A DNA stretch of 38,718 bases, taken from Flavobacteriaceae bacterium. Its GTDB lineage: Bacteria > Bacteroidota > Bacteroidia > Flavobacteriales > Flavobacteriaceae. Numbering within the stretch: position 1 is the stretch's first letter; the number at the start of each line of letters is the position of its first letter. Below, in pieces: positions 25,077 through 33,090 of the stretch. The notes under the pieces are model-generated. The model did no database searches. It was not told the origin of the DNA and saw only the letters and a list, made by a program, of their open reading frames with translations. The stretch is from NCBI GenBank assembly GCA_947457105.1, contig CANGUP010000008.1, forward strand, positions 1 to 38,718, read 5' to 3'. The translations under genes and the position numbers were made by a program.

Positions 25077-26516
25077 TTAAAAAAACCAACTGGCCACAAA
25101 AATTGCAGTAATCACACAAATTACATCTACTAAAAGCATTGTTCCTAGAGCATATCGAGTGTTTTTTATATTAACTGAACCGAAATAAACTGCAATAACA
25201 TAAAACGTACTTTCGGCACTACATTGAAAAATACTACTCAATCTTCCTGTCATTGAATCGGCTCCAAATGTATTCATAGAATCAATTAAAAAACCGCGTG
25301 AACCAGCCGAACTAAAAGGACGAAGCAATGCTACAGGTAAAGCGTCAGTAATTTCTTTTGCCACACCCAAATTAGAAAAAATAAAAGCAATCCAATTGCT
25401 GATAATTTCAAATAATCCACTATTTCTGAACAACGAAATAGCAACTAACATTCCTAAAACATAAGGGAAAATAGTAACTCCAGTTTTAACACCATTATTT
25501 GCTCCAACCACAAATGCTTCATAAACGGTGGTGTTTGCTTCTGTAAATTTTTTCTCTTTTACGAATGATAATATCAATGTGAATACAATTATAAAAACCA
25601 AAATCAGAGCAGAAAGATTAGAAGTAAAATAATTTTTACCAATTAAATCCAAATGATTTACATACATCAATAAACCAATAATTGCGCCTATCAATCCCAT
25701 TAACCCTGCAACCAAAGACGCACTTTTGAAGTTGATTTTTTGTTTAATTCCTACTATTAAAAAAGCAGCGATGGTTCCGATAAAAGAAGTAATTATACAA
25801 GGTAGCATTACATCGGCTGGATTTGCCGAACCAGCAGCAGCGCGATATCCAATAATTGACGTTGCAATTAATGTAAGTCCCGATGCATGTAAACACATAA
25901 ACATGATTTGAGCATCACTGGCTTTATCCTTTTCTGGATTTATTTCTTGCAAACTCTCCATAGCTTTTAATCCAAATGGTGTTGCTGCCGAATCTAATCC
26001 AAGAAAATTAGCAGCAAAATTTAGAGTCATATAAGAAATTGAAGGATGATTTTTTGGAATACTTGGAAATACTTTTACAAAAACTGGGCTTAATATTTTT
26101 GCCAATTTTTGTGATGCGCCAGATATAATTAAAAGTTCCATCAATCCACAGAAAAAGGCCAAATAAGCCATTAGTGGTAAAATTAAATCGAGTAAAGTGC
26201 TTTTGCAAGTCGGCAATAATCCATCTGATTTTTGTTTTCCACTATAAATTTTTACTACCTTATTAGAAAAAACATACATAGAATCAATGTTCAATGTATC
26301 ACGATTAATGACCATTGTTTTATCTGGAGCCTTTTCGATACTGTCTTTTATAAAAGCAGGTAAATCTTGAAGGTATTTTTCAGAAACTAAAATTGGATCG
26401 TCTTTTTTTCCGTTTAATACAAAGTCAATTGTGTAGTTATTTCCAGAGAATAAACTAAAAATCACAAAGATAATTGATGAAATAAAGATAACGAGCCAAA
26501 ATCTACTTAATACCAT
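25077..26516 (-). CDS. SpmA/SpmB-like nucleoside-recognition (Gate) domain membrane protein
   Basis: About 479 residues with roughly ten membrane helices. The N-terminal helix (MVLSRFWLVIFISSIIFVIF) is followed by a soluble stretch (about 35-110). Two Gate domains come next: the first resembles SpmA (NFAANFLGLDSAATPFGLKAMESLQ), the second SpmB (FRNSGLFEIISNWIAFIFSNLG...LPVALLRPFSSAGSRGFLIDSM, with FGADSMTGRLSSIFQCSAESTFYVIAVYFGSV). Fused SpmAB proteins are frequent in Bacteroidota; their transport or sensing role is unproven. ATG 26516 is preferred to the upstream start 33 bases away because it immediately precedes the conserved helix. Confidence 0.88.
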   Translation of the reverse strand: MVLSRFWLVIFISSIIFVIFSLFSGNNYTIDFVLNGKKDDPILVSEKYLQDLPAFIKDSIEKAPDKTMVINRDTLNIDSMYVFSNKVVKIYSGKQKSDGLLPTCKSTLLDLILPLMAYLAFFCGLMELLIISGASQKLAKILSPVFVKVFPSIPKNHPSISYMTLNFAANFLGLDSAATPFGLKAMESLQEINPEKDKASDAQIMFMCLHASGLTLIATSIIGYRAAAGSANPADVMLPCIITSFIGTIAAFLIVGIKQKINFKSASLVAGLMGLIGAIIGLLMYVNHLDLIGKNYFTSNLSALILVFIIVFTLILSFVKEKKFTEANTTVYEAFVVGANNGVKTGVTIFPYVLGMLVAISLFRNSGLFEIISNWIAFIFSNLGVAKEITDALPVALLRPFSSAGSRGFLIDSMNTFGADSMTGRLSSIFQCSAESTFYVIAVYFGSVNIKNTRYALGTMLLVDVICVITAIFVASWFF

Positions 26517-26623
26517 ATTTTTTTTCGTAAATGTATATATTATATACAAAAAAATTCTTTTTTTTGATTTAAAAATAGTAAATAATTAAACAAAACTTAA
26601 ATTTCATCTATTTTTTGTAAATA

Positions 26624-26656
26624 TTTGGTAAATATTACAATAGATTATTATATTTG
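26624..26656 (+). promoter_or_regulatory. Promoter of the T9SS subtilase gene
   Basis: TTTG (26624-26627), a 21-base spacer and TATATTTG (26649-26656) match the flavobacterial consensus. The start codon is 34 bases downstream. Confidence 0.65.
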
Positions 26657-26690
26657 CTTTCATATATTAATTACACCAAAAAAATAAAAA

Positions 26691-29600
26691 ATGAAAAGAG
26701 TATTACTCCTTGTTATTGTCCTTTTTTCTTCAATATGTACTTTTGCACAAACACCAGCTGAAGTTAGAGAAATTGTATCTAATTATGATTTGCAAAAAAT
26801 TAAAGAAAAAGAAGAATACTACAGAAATAAACAACGTAGTGATAAAAATAGAGCTGAAGCAGTTGCTCGTATTAATAACTGGCCAATAATTATAGAAAAT
26901 CCAGATGGAAGTAAATCAGAATTGATGAAACTTACCCCAGATGGTTATCCTATGTATTATCAAACTGACAACATTAATGCCGCAAGAACCACAAGAACCA
27001 ACTTTTTACATTCTGGTGGTGCAATGGGTCTAAACTTAAATGGTCAAGGAATGACTCTAAGAGTATGGGATGGAGGAACAGTTAGAGCTACACACAATGC
27101 TTTTGGCGGTAGAGTTACTGTTGTAGATAACCCTACTGGTACACTAAGTCAACATGCCACTCACGTAACAGGAACAATGATTTCAAGTTTAGCATCAATT
27201 AAAGGTATGGCACCTCAAGCATTAGGTAGAACTTTTGATTGGACAGATGATGAAAGTGAAGCTTTGTCTGAAGTACAACAAGGAATGTTAATTTCTAATC
27301 ATTCTTATGGAGTTCCTGTTTCAGCTACTCTTCCTGCATGGATTATTGGTGCTTATGTTTCTGATTCGTATGCTTGGGATGAAATTGCATATTTGTCCCC
27401 ATATTACTTAGCTGTAGTTTCTGCTGGTAATAATGGTGGTGATTTAAATTCTGATCCATTATCTGCTGGATATGACAAACTAACAACCAATAAAACTTGT
27501 AAAAATAATTTAGTGGTTGCTAACTGTCAAGATGTTACTACTAATGCAGATGGAACTGTGAGTGGAGTTATCAACATTAATTCTAGTAGTAGTCAAGGCC
27601 CAACCGATGATTTTAGAATAAAACCAGATATTACTGGTAATGGTACCAATGTAACTTCTGCAAATAGCTCTGGTAATTCAGCTACTGTAGCATTGTCTGG
27701 TACATCAATGTCTTCTCCAAATGTTGCTGGTTCGCTTATATTATTACAACAACATCATAATAATTTATACAACAGCTTCATGCGTTCAGCAACTCTAAAA
27801 GGAATTGCTTGTCATACTGCTGATGATGCAGGAGATGAAGGTCCTGACCCTATCTATGGTTGGGGTTTATTAAACATGAAAAAAGCAGCAGAGACACTTA
27901 CCAACAATGGTTTAAGCTCATGGGTTTCTGAGCAAACATTAGGAAATGAGGGAGTTTTTACAATGCAGGTTAATTCAAATGGTTCAACACCATTGATAGC
28001 TTCTATCTCTTGGACTGATTTGCCAGGAAATATGAATATGAACGGAGTTGCTAATGAAAATATAAGAGCTTTAATAAATGATTTAGATATTAGAATTACC
28101 AAAGACGGGACTACATATTTCCCATGGAGATTATCTCAATCTTCATTAATTGCAGAACGAACTGGTGATAATAATGTAGATAATATAGAGCAAGTAAAAA
28201 TCGATTCGCCTCCAGCAGGAAATTATACAATTAGAGTAACTCACAAAGGAGTTTTAGTTAATAATTCACAAAAATATTCGTTAGTAATTACAGGAATAAA
28301 TTCAACTTTTGCTTTAAATTCAACAAGTTCAGATCTAGAACTATGCGCTAATCAAAATGCAAATTATACCTTTAATTATACTCAAACTGGTTCAGGAACT
28401 ACTACTTTCTCAGCAGCAGGATTACCCGCTGGTGCAAACGCAAGTTTTTCTCCAAGTTCATTAAGCGCAAATGGAACTGTAACAATGTCAATAACCGGTT
28501 TGCAAAATATTATTCCTGGTGAATATTCAATAGGAATAACAGGAACTCGTGGAACTGAAACTGAAACAAGAACAAAAATTTTAAAAATTTACAGTTCATC
28601 ATTTCAAAATGTAACTTTAAATTCTCCTGCAAACTCTTCAAACGGAACTTCAACCTCTATAAATTTAAAATGGGCAGCTATGCCAAATGCTGAAAATTAC
28701 TCTGTTCAAGTTTCAACATCCTCAAATTTTTCAACTATTACCGCAAGTTTGTTAACAACAAGCACTCAGTTTTTTGTTAGTAATTTAGCTCAAGAAACTA
28801 CATATTACTGGAGAGTTACACCTTCTAACAGATGTGGAGCTGGAACTTCATCAAACTCAACTGTATATTCTTTCACTACAGGAGTTATTACTTGTGACCA
28901 GTTATTTCAAGCAACTGATTACTCTAATGCAACTATTGCTTCAGTTGCAAATTCTTCTGCAAGTGTTCCGGTTACTATTACTGGTGGAAACACAATTGCT
29001 AATTTAAAAGTTAATTTAAACATTACTCATACATATGTTCAAGATATGACTATTACTCTTGAAGGTCCAAGTTCAATTGGAAGCCCAGTAATTAGACTTA
29101 CTCAAGAGGCATGTGGCGATAATGACAATATAGATTGTCAATTTAATGATGATGGATTTGCACCTCAATGCTCTGGAATACCATCTATTTCTGGATTAAT
29201 TGCACCTGTTGATAGTTTAAGTGATTTAAATTCATTACCAGCAGATGGAGTATGGACACTTAGAGTAAATGATCCTTGGAATGGAGATGGTGGAACTATA
29301 AATTCATTTAGTATTCAATTTTGTAGATTAACTCCATCTCTGGGTATTAATGAAAACTCTCTACAAAATGTAGCTATTTATCCAAATCCAGCAAAAGAAG
29401 ATTTTATTGTTTATATTCCTGAAAATAATCTTGAAACAAAAATTTCAGTTATAGATTTACAAGGAAGACAAATTCAATCAGTACAATCAAATTCAATTTC
29501 AACAACAATTACTACTTCATCGTTACAAGATGGATTGTATCTAGTTACTATTGAAAACGAAAATGGTGTTACAACTAAAAAGATTACAATTAAAAAGTAA
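26691..29600 (+). CDS. Secreted S8 (subtilisin-like) serine protease with P domain and T9SS sorting signal
   Basis: A 969-residue secreted protease. The signal peptide (MKRVLLLVIVLFSSICTFAQ) and a short charged pro-segment precede the S8 domain with the complete triad: Asp127 (LRVWDGGTV), His155 (QHATHVTGT) and Ser339 (SGTSMSSPN). Then come a beta-rich region, a fibronectin III-like segment (about 645-730, 'LKWAAMPNAENYSVQVS...YYWRVTPSN') and a proprotein-convertase P domain (about 735-880, ending DGVWTLRVNDPWNGDGG). A C-terminal T9SS type A sorting domain follows (IYPNPAKEDFIVYIP to VTTKKITIKK). It is exported across the outer membrane and probably anchored or released there, digesting proteins. 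Single gene with its own promoter and terminator. Confidence 0.95.
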   Translation: MKRVLLLVIVLFSSICTFAQTPAEVREIVSNYDLQKIKEKEEYYRNKQRSDKNRAEAVARINNWPIIIENPDGSKSELMKLTPDGYPMYYQTDNINAARTTRTNFLHSGGAMGLNLNGQGMTLRVWDGGTVRATHNAFGGRVTVVDNPTGTLSQHATHVTGTMISSLASIKGMAPQALGRTFDWTDDESEALSEVQQGMLISNHSYGVPVSATLPAWIIGAYVSDSYAWDEIAYLSPYYLAVVSAGNNGGDLNSDPLSAGYDKLTTNKTCKNNLVVANCQDVTTNADGTVSGVININSSSSQGPTDDFRIKPDITGNGTNVTSANSSGNSATVALSGTSMSSPNVAGSLILLQQHHNNLYNSFMRSATLKGIACHTADDAGDEGPDPIYGWGLLNMKKAAETLTNNGLSSWVSEQTLGNEGVFTMQVNSNGSTPLIASISWTDLPGNMNMNGVANENIRALINDLDIRITKDGTTYFPWRLSQSSLIAERTGDNNVDNIEQVKIDSPPAGNYTIRVTHKGVLVNNSQKYSLVITGINSTFALNSTSSDLELCANQNANYTFNYTQTGSGTTTFSAAGLPAGANASFSPSSLSANGTVTMSITGLQNIIPGEYSIGITGTRGTETETRTKILKIYSSSFQNVTLNSPANSSNGTSTSINLKWAAMPNAENYSVQVSTSSNFSTITASLLTTSTQFFVSNLAQETTYYWRVTPSNRCGAGTSSNSTVYSFTTGVITCDQLFQATDYSNATIASVANSSASVPVTITGGNTIANLKVNLNITHTYVQDMTITLEGPSSIGSPVIRLTQEACGDNDNIDCQFNDDGFAPQCSGIPSISGLIAPVDSLSDLNSLPADGVWTLRVNDPWNGDGGTINSFSIQFCRLTPSLGINENSLQNVAIYPNPAKEDFIVYIPENNLETKISVIDLQGRQIQSVQSNSISTTITTSSLQDGLYLVTIENENGVTTKKITIKK

Positions 29601-29623
29601 TCATACTTAACTTTTTTTCCATA

Positions 29624-29662
29624 AAAATGCCCCAATTAGTGTCTAACTTTTTGGGGCATTTT
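29624..29662. terminator. Bidirectional terminator between convergent genes
   Basis: An 11-bp perfect stem (AAAATGCCCCA / TGGGGCATTTT), 17-nt loop, with A/T runs on both sides. It serves the subtilase gene on plus and the exonuclease gene on minus. Confidence 0.85.
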
Positions 29663-29680
29663 CATTTATTAGATATTTAA

Positions 29681-30394
29681 TTATATATGAATTATCTCCT
29701 CTTCAACCAATAAATCTTCTTTTCTGAAACGAAGGAAAACTTGTGCTACAGCAATAACATCCTTTTCACAATAAGTCACAATTCTATCGATGTCTTTCTC
29801 GAAATAATAAACATGACCCACTTGACTTCCGTCGATGTCTCCTTTTGGGGAAGGAATTCCGAGGATTTTGGTTAGTAATTTTAAAGATGTAAAATGCTTG
29901 TAATCACCAAATTTCCATAACTCTAAAGTATCCAAATGTTGAATTTCCCATGGTTTTTTCCCAAATAAATTAAGCTTATTTGGAATGGAAACATTGTTGA
30001 TAATCATTCGACGTGCAATAAATGGAAAATCAAATTCTTTGGCATTATGGCCACATAGAATATTTTGAGAACCATCGAAATGATTATTTAGTAGATTATT
30101 GAAATCTAATAAAATCTTTTTCTCTTCTCCAAAAAAGGAAGTTACTCTAAAGTTTCGAATATCGCCTTTGGTTGTAAAATAACCAACAGAAATACAGACT
30201 ATTTTTCCGAATTCGGCCCAAATTCCTGCTCTGTCATAAAATTCTTCGGCAGTGAATTCGTCTTTGCGTTGGTATTGTGTTTTTTGTTCCCACAGTTGTT
30301 TCATTTCATCGTCAAGCGAGTTGAAATTTTCTTCTAATGGAACAGTTTCTATGTCAAGAAACAAAATGTTGTCTAAGCGGATTTTTTCAATCAT
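29681..30394 (-). CDS. Predicted 3'-5' exonuclease, PolB-exonuclease-like (DEDDy)
   Basis: A 237-residue ribonuclease-H-fold nuclease. ExoI is FLDIETVPL (Asp14, Glu16), ExoII is CGHNAKEFDFPFIARR and ExoIII is YCEKDVIAVAQVFLRF (Tyr-x3-Asp), so all four acidic ligands are visible. It belongs to the stand-alone family related to the proofreading domain of DNA polymerase B (PF10108-like). Such proteins probably trim single-stranded DNA or RNA, but no pathway is established. It ends at the shared bidirectional terminator. The next gene on its strand, upstream, is a broken alkyltransferase. Confidence 0.9.
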   Translation of the reverse strand: MIEKIRLDNILFLDIETVPLEENFNSLDDEMKQLWEQKTQYQRKDEFTAEEFYDRAGIWAEFGKIVCISVGYFTTKGDIRNFRVTSFFGEEKKILLDFNNLLNNHFDGSQNILCGHNAKEFDFPFIARRMIINNVSIPNKLNLFGKKPWEIQHLDTLELWKFGDYKHFTSLKLLTKILGIPSPKGDIDGSQVGHVYYFEKDIDRIVTYCEKDVIAVAQVFLRFRKEDLLVEEEIIHI

Positions 30395-30448
30395 AATAAG
30401 AATTTATATGGCGTTTATATTTATTAAATTACCCTGATTAACACGTAA

Positions 30449-30988
30449 TTAGGTTGCGAATATAATTAAAATGACTTTAAATTTCCAAATTAAAATAAAA
30501 AAACTCCTCGAATAAGTTAAAAATAAACTTTGTTGATAGCTATGTGTTTCGTGTTCAAGAAGCCATTTTTTGCGCCATAAACCTCCTACATAACCTGTTA
30601 ATGAACCATCTGTTCCAGTAACTCTGTGGCATGTAACTACAAATCCAAAGTGGGTTTTTACCATCAATTGATGCTACTGCTCGAATAGCTTTGACATCGA
30701 CTAATTTTTTAGATATATCGAGATAAGATATGGTTTTTCCAAAAGGAATATTGAGTAACTCTTGCCATACTTTTTGTTGAAAATCGGTTCCTTTTGGATT
30801 TAATTTGAAATTAAAATCTTGACGTTTTCCTACAAAATATTCTTGAAGTTGTAAAACTGCTTCTTGGAGTTCGTTTGGAATTTTGTGGAAAGTTCACCTT
30901 TTGATAAAACAGAAATTATAGAGACTCCATTTTTGTCACCTCGAATTTTAGTGATTCCAAGTGGCGAATTTATGAAAGCAGTTTTCAT
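30449..30988 (-). pseudogene. ogt: Frameshifted O6-alkylguanine-DNA alkyltransferase (Ogt/MGMT)
   Basis: Three pieces of one alkyltransferase appear in order on the minus strand. The N-terminus MKTAFINSPLGITKIRGDKNG starts at 30988. The middle IPNELQEAVLQLQEYFVGKR and FQQKVWQELLNIPFGKTISY...NPLWI lies in a shifted frame. The active-site end [20 protein letters not shown] (Cys codon 30629-30631) is back in the first frame. The breaks are at a short poly-A (about 30881-30884, one base lost) and near 30638-30644 (compensating shift). The active-site Pro of PCHRV is replaced by Thr, and the usual stop after QQSLF is gone. The gene is therefore dead, unless the two shifts are sequencing errors; every other gene in the window is intact. 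Start is 1 base after the upstream gene. Confidence 0.85.
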
Positions 30989-30989
30989 T

Positions 30990-31361
30990 TTAAGGATATG
31001 AAATACTTTTTAAATTAAGATTTTGAATCGCCTCTGAGTGACTATCTATAAGGAAATCACGACCACAAAAATCTTGTTGCCTGATGTTTAAAGCCATAAT
31101 TTTGTGGCTCTCTATCCTACGAATATCTGAATACCAACTGTATTGTTTTGGAGAAATATTAATATTATTGATGTCTAAGATGTCTTTTTGAGCCATCTTA
31201 CCTAACATTTCAATACTAATTACTTTTATTTTGTCATTACTATGATTGTCAAATAATGTTGAAGGTATAATATTAAACCTAGCACTAAAAGATATAGGTT
31301 TATATTGGCTTAAACCATAGAAAGAAAACATGAATAAAATGAAAGCAAAATAAGGTTTCAT
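30990..31361 (-). CDS. Small secreted hypothetical protein
   Basis: 123 residues with a signal peptide (MKPYFAFILFMFSFYGLSQ). The mature part has no motif I recognise: polar and basic, one Cys, segments such as DNHSNDKIKVISIEMLGKMAQKD and SWYSDIRRIESHKIMALNIRQQ. Its stop is adjacent to the ogt pseudogene start (1-base gap), so the two may be co-transcribed. Codon use matches the neighbours. The signal peptide makes a real gene likely. Function unknown. Confidence 0.7.
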   Translation of the reverse strand: MKPYFAFILFMFSFYGLSQYKPISFSARFNIIPSTLFDNHSNDKIKVISIEMLGKMAQKDILDINNINISPKQYSWYSDIRRIESHKIMALNIRQQDFCGRDFLIDSHSEAIQNLNLKSISYP

Positions 31362-31414
31362 AGATTAATTGATATTTAGTAAAGCTACTAATTTTTTAAA
31401 ATAAATCCAAATTT

Positions 31415-31840
31415 TTATTTTACTTGACTGTACATGTATTGTTCTAAAGATTGTAATTCTTCTTCGGAAAACGTTTTTGTTAAAGCAAAATTGGCTTTCA
31501 TGACTTCGTATTGCGATGGATCGACAATTGGTTCGCCTTTACCTTTTAGAAATGAAACCATATTTGCATTTTTCTCTTTGTAGATTTTTACAATATCGAT
31601 TATGCTTGGTCCAACTAGTTTAATATCGTGTTTGTGGCAAGTTGCGCATGTACCTTTTCCTTCAAAAATATCCTTCCCTTTTTCGGCTAATGGAAATTTT
31701 GATACTTCAGGTTTGGCAGCTTCTACATTTTCTTTTTCGTCTGAAACTGGATTTCCGAATTTGTCTGCTTTATTATCTCCGCCACAACTCACTAGGAATA
31801 GTGCTAGTAATAAAGTTAGTGGTTTTAAAATTGTTTTCAT
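31415..31840 (-). CDS. Class I c-type cytochrome, lipoprotein-anchored
   Basis: 141 residues. Lipoprotein signal with lipobox FLVSC (lipidated Cys19) and an acidic/Lys-rich linker (20-50) precede a single haem-c domain with CATCH (Cys65, Cys68, His69), the GPSIIDIVKIY segment and a distal Met, probably in EVMKANFA. It would sit in the periplasm tethered to a membrane and pass electrons in respiration. It lies downstream of the haem-biosynthesis genes on the same strand, but a 183-base repeat-bearing gap follows hemB, so co-transcription is uncertain. Confidence 0.9.
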   Translation of the reverse strand: MKTILKPLTLLLALFLVSCGGDNKADKFGNPVSDEKENVEAAKPEVSKFPLAEKGKDIFEGKGTCATCHKHDIKLVGPSIIDIVKIYKEKNANMVSFLKGKGEPIVDPSQYEVMKANFALTKTFSEEELQSLEQYMYSQVK

Positions 31841-31932
31841 TTTCTTTTTATTTAATATGATTAAAGGTACATCTGATTATTTAAATTAAATATGATTTTA
31901 TCAGAGAATAAAAATTCAATACAAATACTATT

Positions 31933-32023
31933 TAGCCCTGATGCAAGGGAATCTCGTATTTTGGGACGAGAAGGAAAGGCAGCAGGAATAAGGTTTGCTG
32001 ATAAATCCCGAGCCATTCGCTCC
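31933..32023. repeat. Probable dispersed intergenic repeat next to hemB
   Basis: Non-coding stretch of higher G+C than its surroundings, starting TAGCCCTGATGCAAGGGA. It contains a hairpin TCTCGT-8 nt-ACGAGA (31952-31971), then GAAGGAAAGGCAGCAGGAATA, and runs up to the hemB stop. From memory, a TAGCCCTGAT...hairpin...GCAGGA unit is a frequent intergenic repeat in Flavobacterium. Only one copy is present here. Confidence 0.55.
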
Positions 32024-33034
32024 CTATCTATTCAAAATAATCGCTGCTTCTTTGGCAAAATAAGTTGAAATTAAACTTGCTCCGGCACGTTTTATGCACA
32101 TTAATTGTTCCATCATAATTTTGTCGTGGTCTAACCAACCTCTTTCAGAAGCGGCTTTAATCATGGCATATTCGCCCGAAACGTGAAAAACGGTAACTGG
32201 AACGTTCACTGCATTTTTGACTTCGCGAACGATATCAAGATAGGCAATTCCTGGTTTTACCATAACCATATCGGCGCCTTCTTCAACATCCATTAGTGCT
32301 TCTTTGATGGCTTCGATGCGGTTCGCGTAATCCATTTGGTAGGTTTTTTTGTCTTTTGGTACTTCGACAGGCTCAGCATCCAAAGTAGTGCCTTTTGGCG
32401 CAGAATCTAAAGCATCACGAAAAGGTCCGTAAAATGCAGATGCATATTTAGCAGAATAACTCATAATTCCAACATTTGAAAATCCTGCAGCGTCTAATCC
32501 TTGTCTTAAACGTAAAACGCGACCGTCCATCATATCGCTTGGCGCAACGAAATCGGCTCCTGCTTTTGCATGAGAAACCGCCATTTTTACTAAAGCATCA
32601 TTGGTTGCATCGTTTGCAACATCACCATTTTCTATAATTCCGTCGTGACCGTAAATGGAGTATGGATCTAAGGCAACATCTGGCATAACAATCATTTCTG
32701 GACAAGCCGATTTAATAGATTTGATGGCTCTTTGCATCAATCCGTCAGGATTCCAAGCTTCTTTTCCGGTGTTGTCTTTTAGTGATTCGTCAACTTTCAC
32801 ATAGATGTTTACAGCGCGAATTCCTAATGCAAAAAGTTCTTTTACTTCTTCAACAGTCAAATCGATTGAACGACGGTAAATACCAACCATTGAAGGAATT
32901 TCAACTTTTACGTTTTCGCCTTCTGCAATGAACATAGGAAACATAAAATCGCTTGGACTTAATGTGGTTTCGCGAACTAAACTTCTAATCGATTCGTTAA
33001 CGCGTAATCTTCTGCCTCTTTGTAATGGGAACAT
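32024..33034 (-). CDS. hemB: Delta-aminolevulinic acid dehydratase (porphobilinogen synthase)
   Basis: A 336-residue TIM-barrel enzyme condensing two 5-aminolevulinates to porphobilinogen. Visible are RRLRVNESIRSLVRET (N-terminus), DVALDPYSIYGHDG, VAPSDMMDGRV, SYSAKYASAFYGPFRDA, and MVKPGIAYLD with the Schiff-base Lys. DVALDP lacks the Cys triad of zinc enzymes, so this is the Asp-type, Mg-dependent class. Odd point: between FRDALDSAP and KKTYQMDYANR there is an extra GTTLDAEPVEVPKD-like loop, most of it encoded by a repeat element on the opposite strand (32358-32392). The frame is kept and all catalytic residues remain. Confidence 0.96.
   Translation of the reverse strand: MFPLQRGRRLRVNESIRSLVRETTLSPSDFMFPMFIAEGENVKVEIPSMVGIYRRSIDLTVEEVKELFALGIRAVNIYVKVDESLKDNTGKEAWNPDGLMQRAIKSIKSACPEMIVMPDVALDPYSIYGHDGIIENGDVANDATNDALVKMAVSHAKAGADFVAPSDMMDGRVLRLRQGLDAAGFSNVGIMSYSAKYASAFYGPFRDALDSAPKGTTLDAEPVEVPKDKKTYQMDYANRIEAIKEALMDVEEGADMVMVKPGIAYLDIVREVKNAVNVPVTVFHVSGEYAMIKAASERGWLDHDKIMMEQLMCIKRAGASLISTYFAKEAAIILNR
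32358..32392 (+). repeat. Repeat element inside hemB
   Basis: Begins GGTACTTCGACAGGCTCAGC, then ATCCAAAGTAGTGCC. The ends TACTT and AAGTA are inverted repeats. Read on the hemB strand it encodes GTTLDAEPVEV. The same unit, in the other orientation relative to its host gene, lies in hemF at 33643-33679. Confidence 0.7.
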
Positions 33035-33042
33035 ACTATTTT

Positions 33043-33075
33043 GTTTAAATTGTTTAAAAGTTTAAGGTTTAAAGT
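33043..33075. repeat. GTTTAAA-type direct repeats upstream of hemB
   Basis: Four imperfect copies of a TTTAAA-G/T unit (e.g. TGTTTAAAAGTTTAAGG) fill the hemF-hemB gap. A similar tract precedes hemE (35642-35677). Confidence 0.5.
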
Positions 33076-33090
33076 TATTTCACTTTTCGC

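Noticed and set aside
30449..30667. A separate 72-residue protein on the minus strand
   Set aside because: It is the active-site end of the broken alkyltransferase, not an independent gene.
31602..31889. Plus-strand frames opposite the cytochrome c gene
   Set aside because: The minus-strand gene with CATCH and a lipobox explains the region; the others are shadows.
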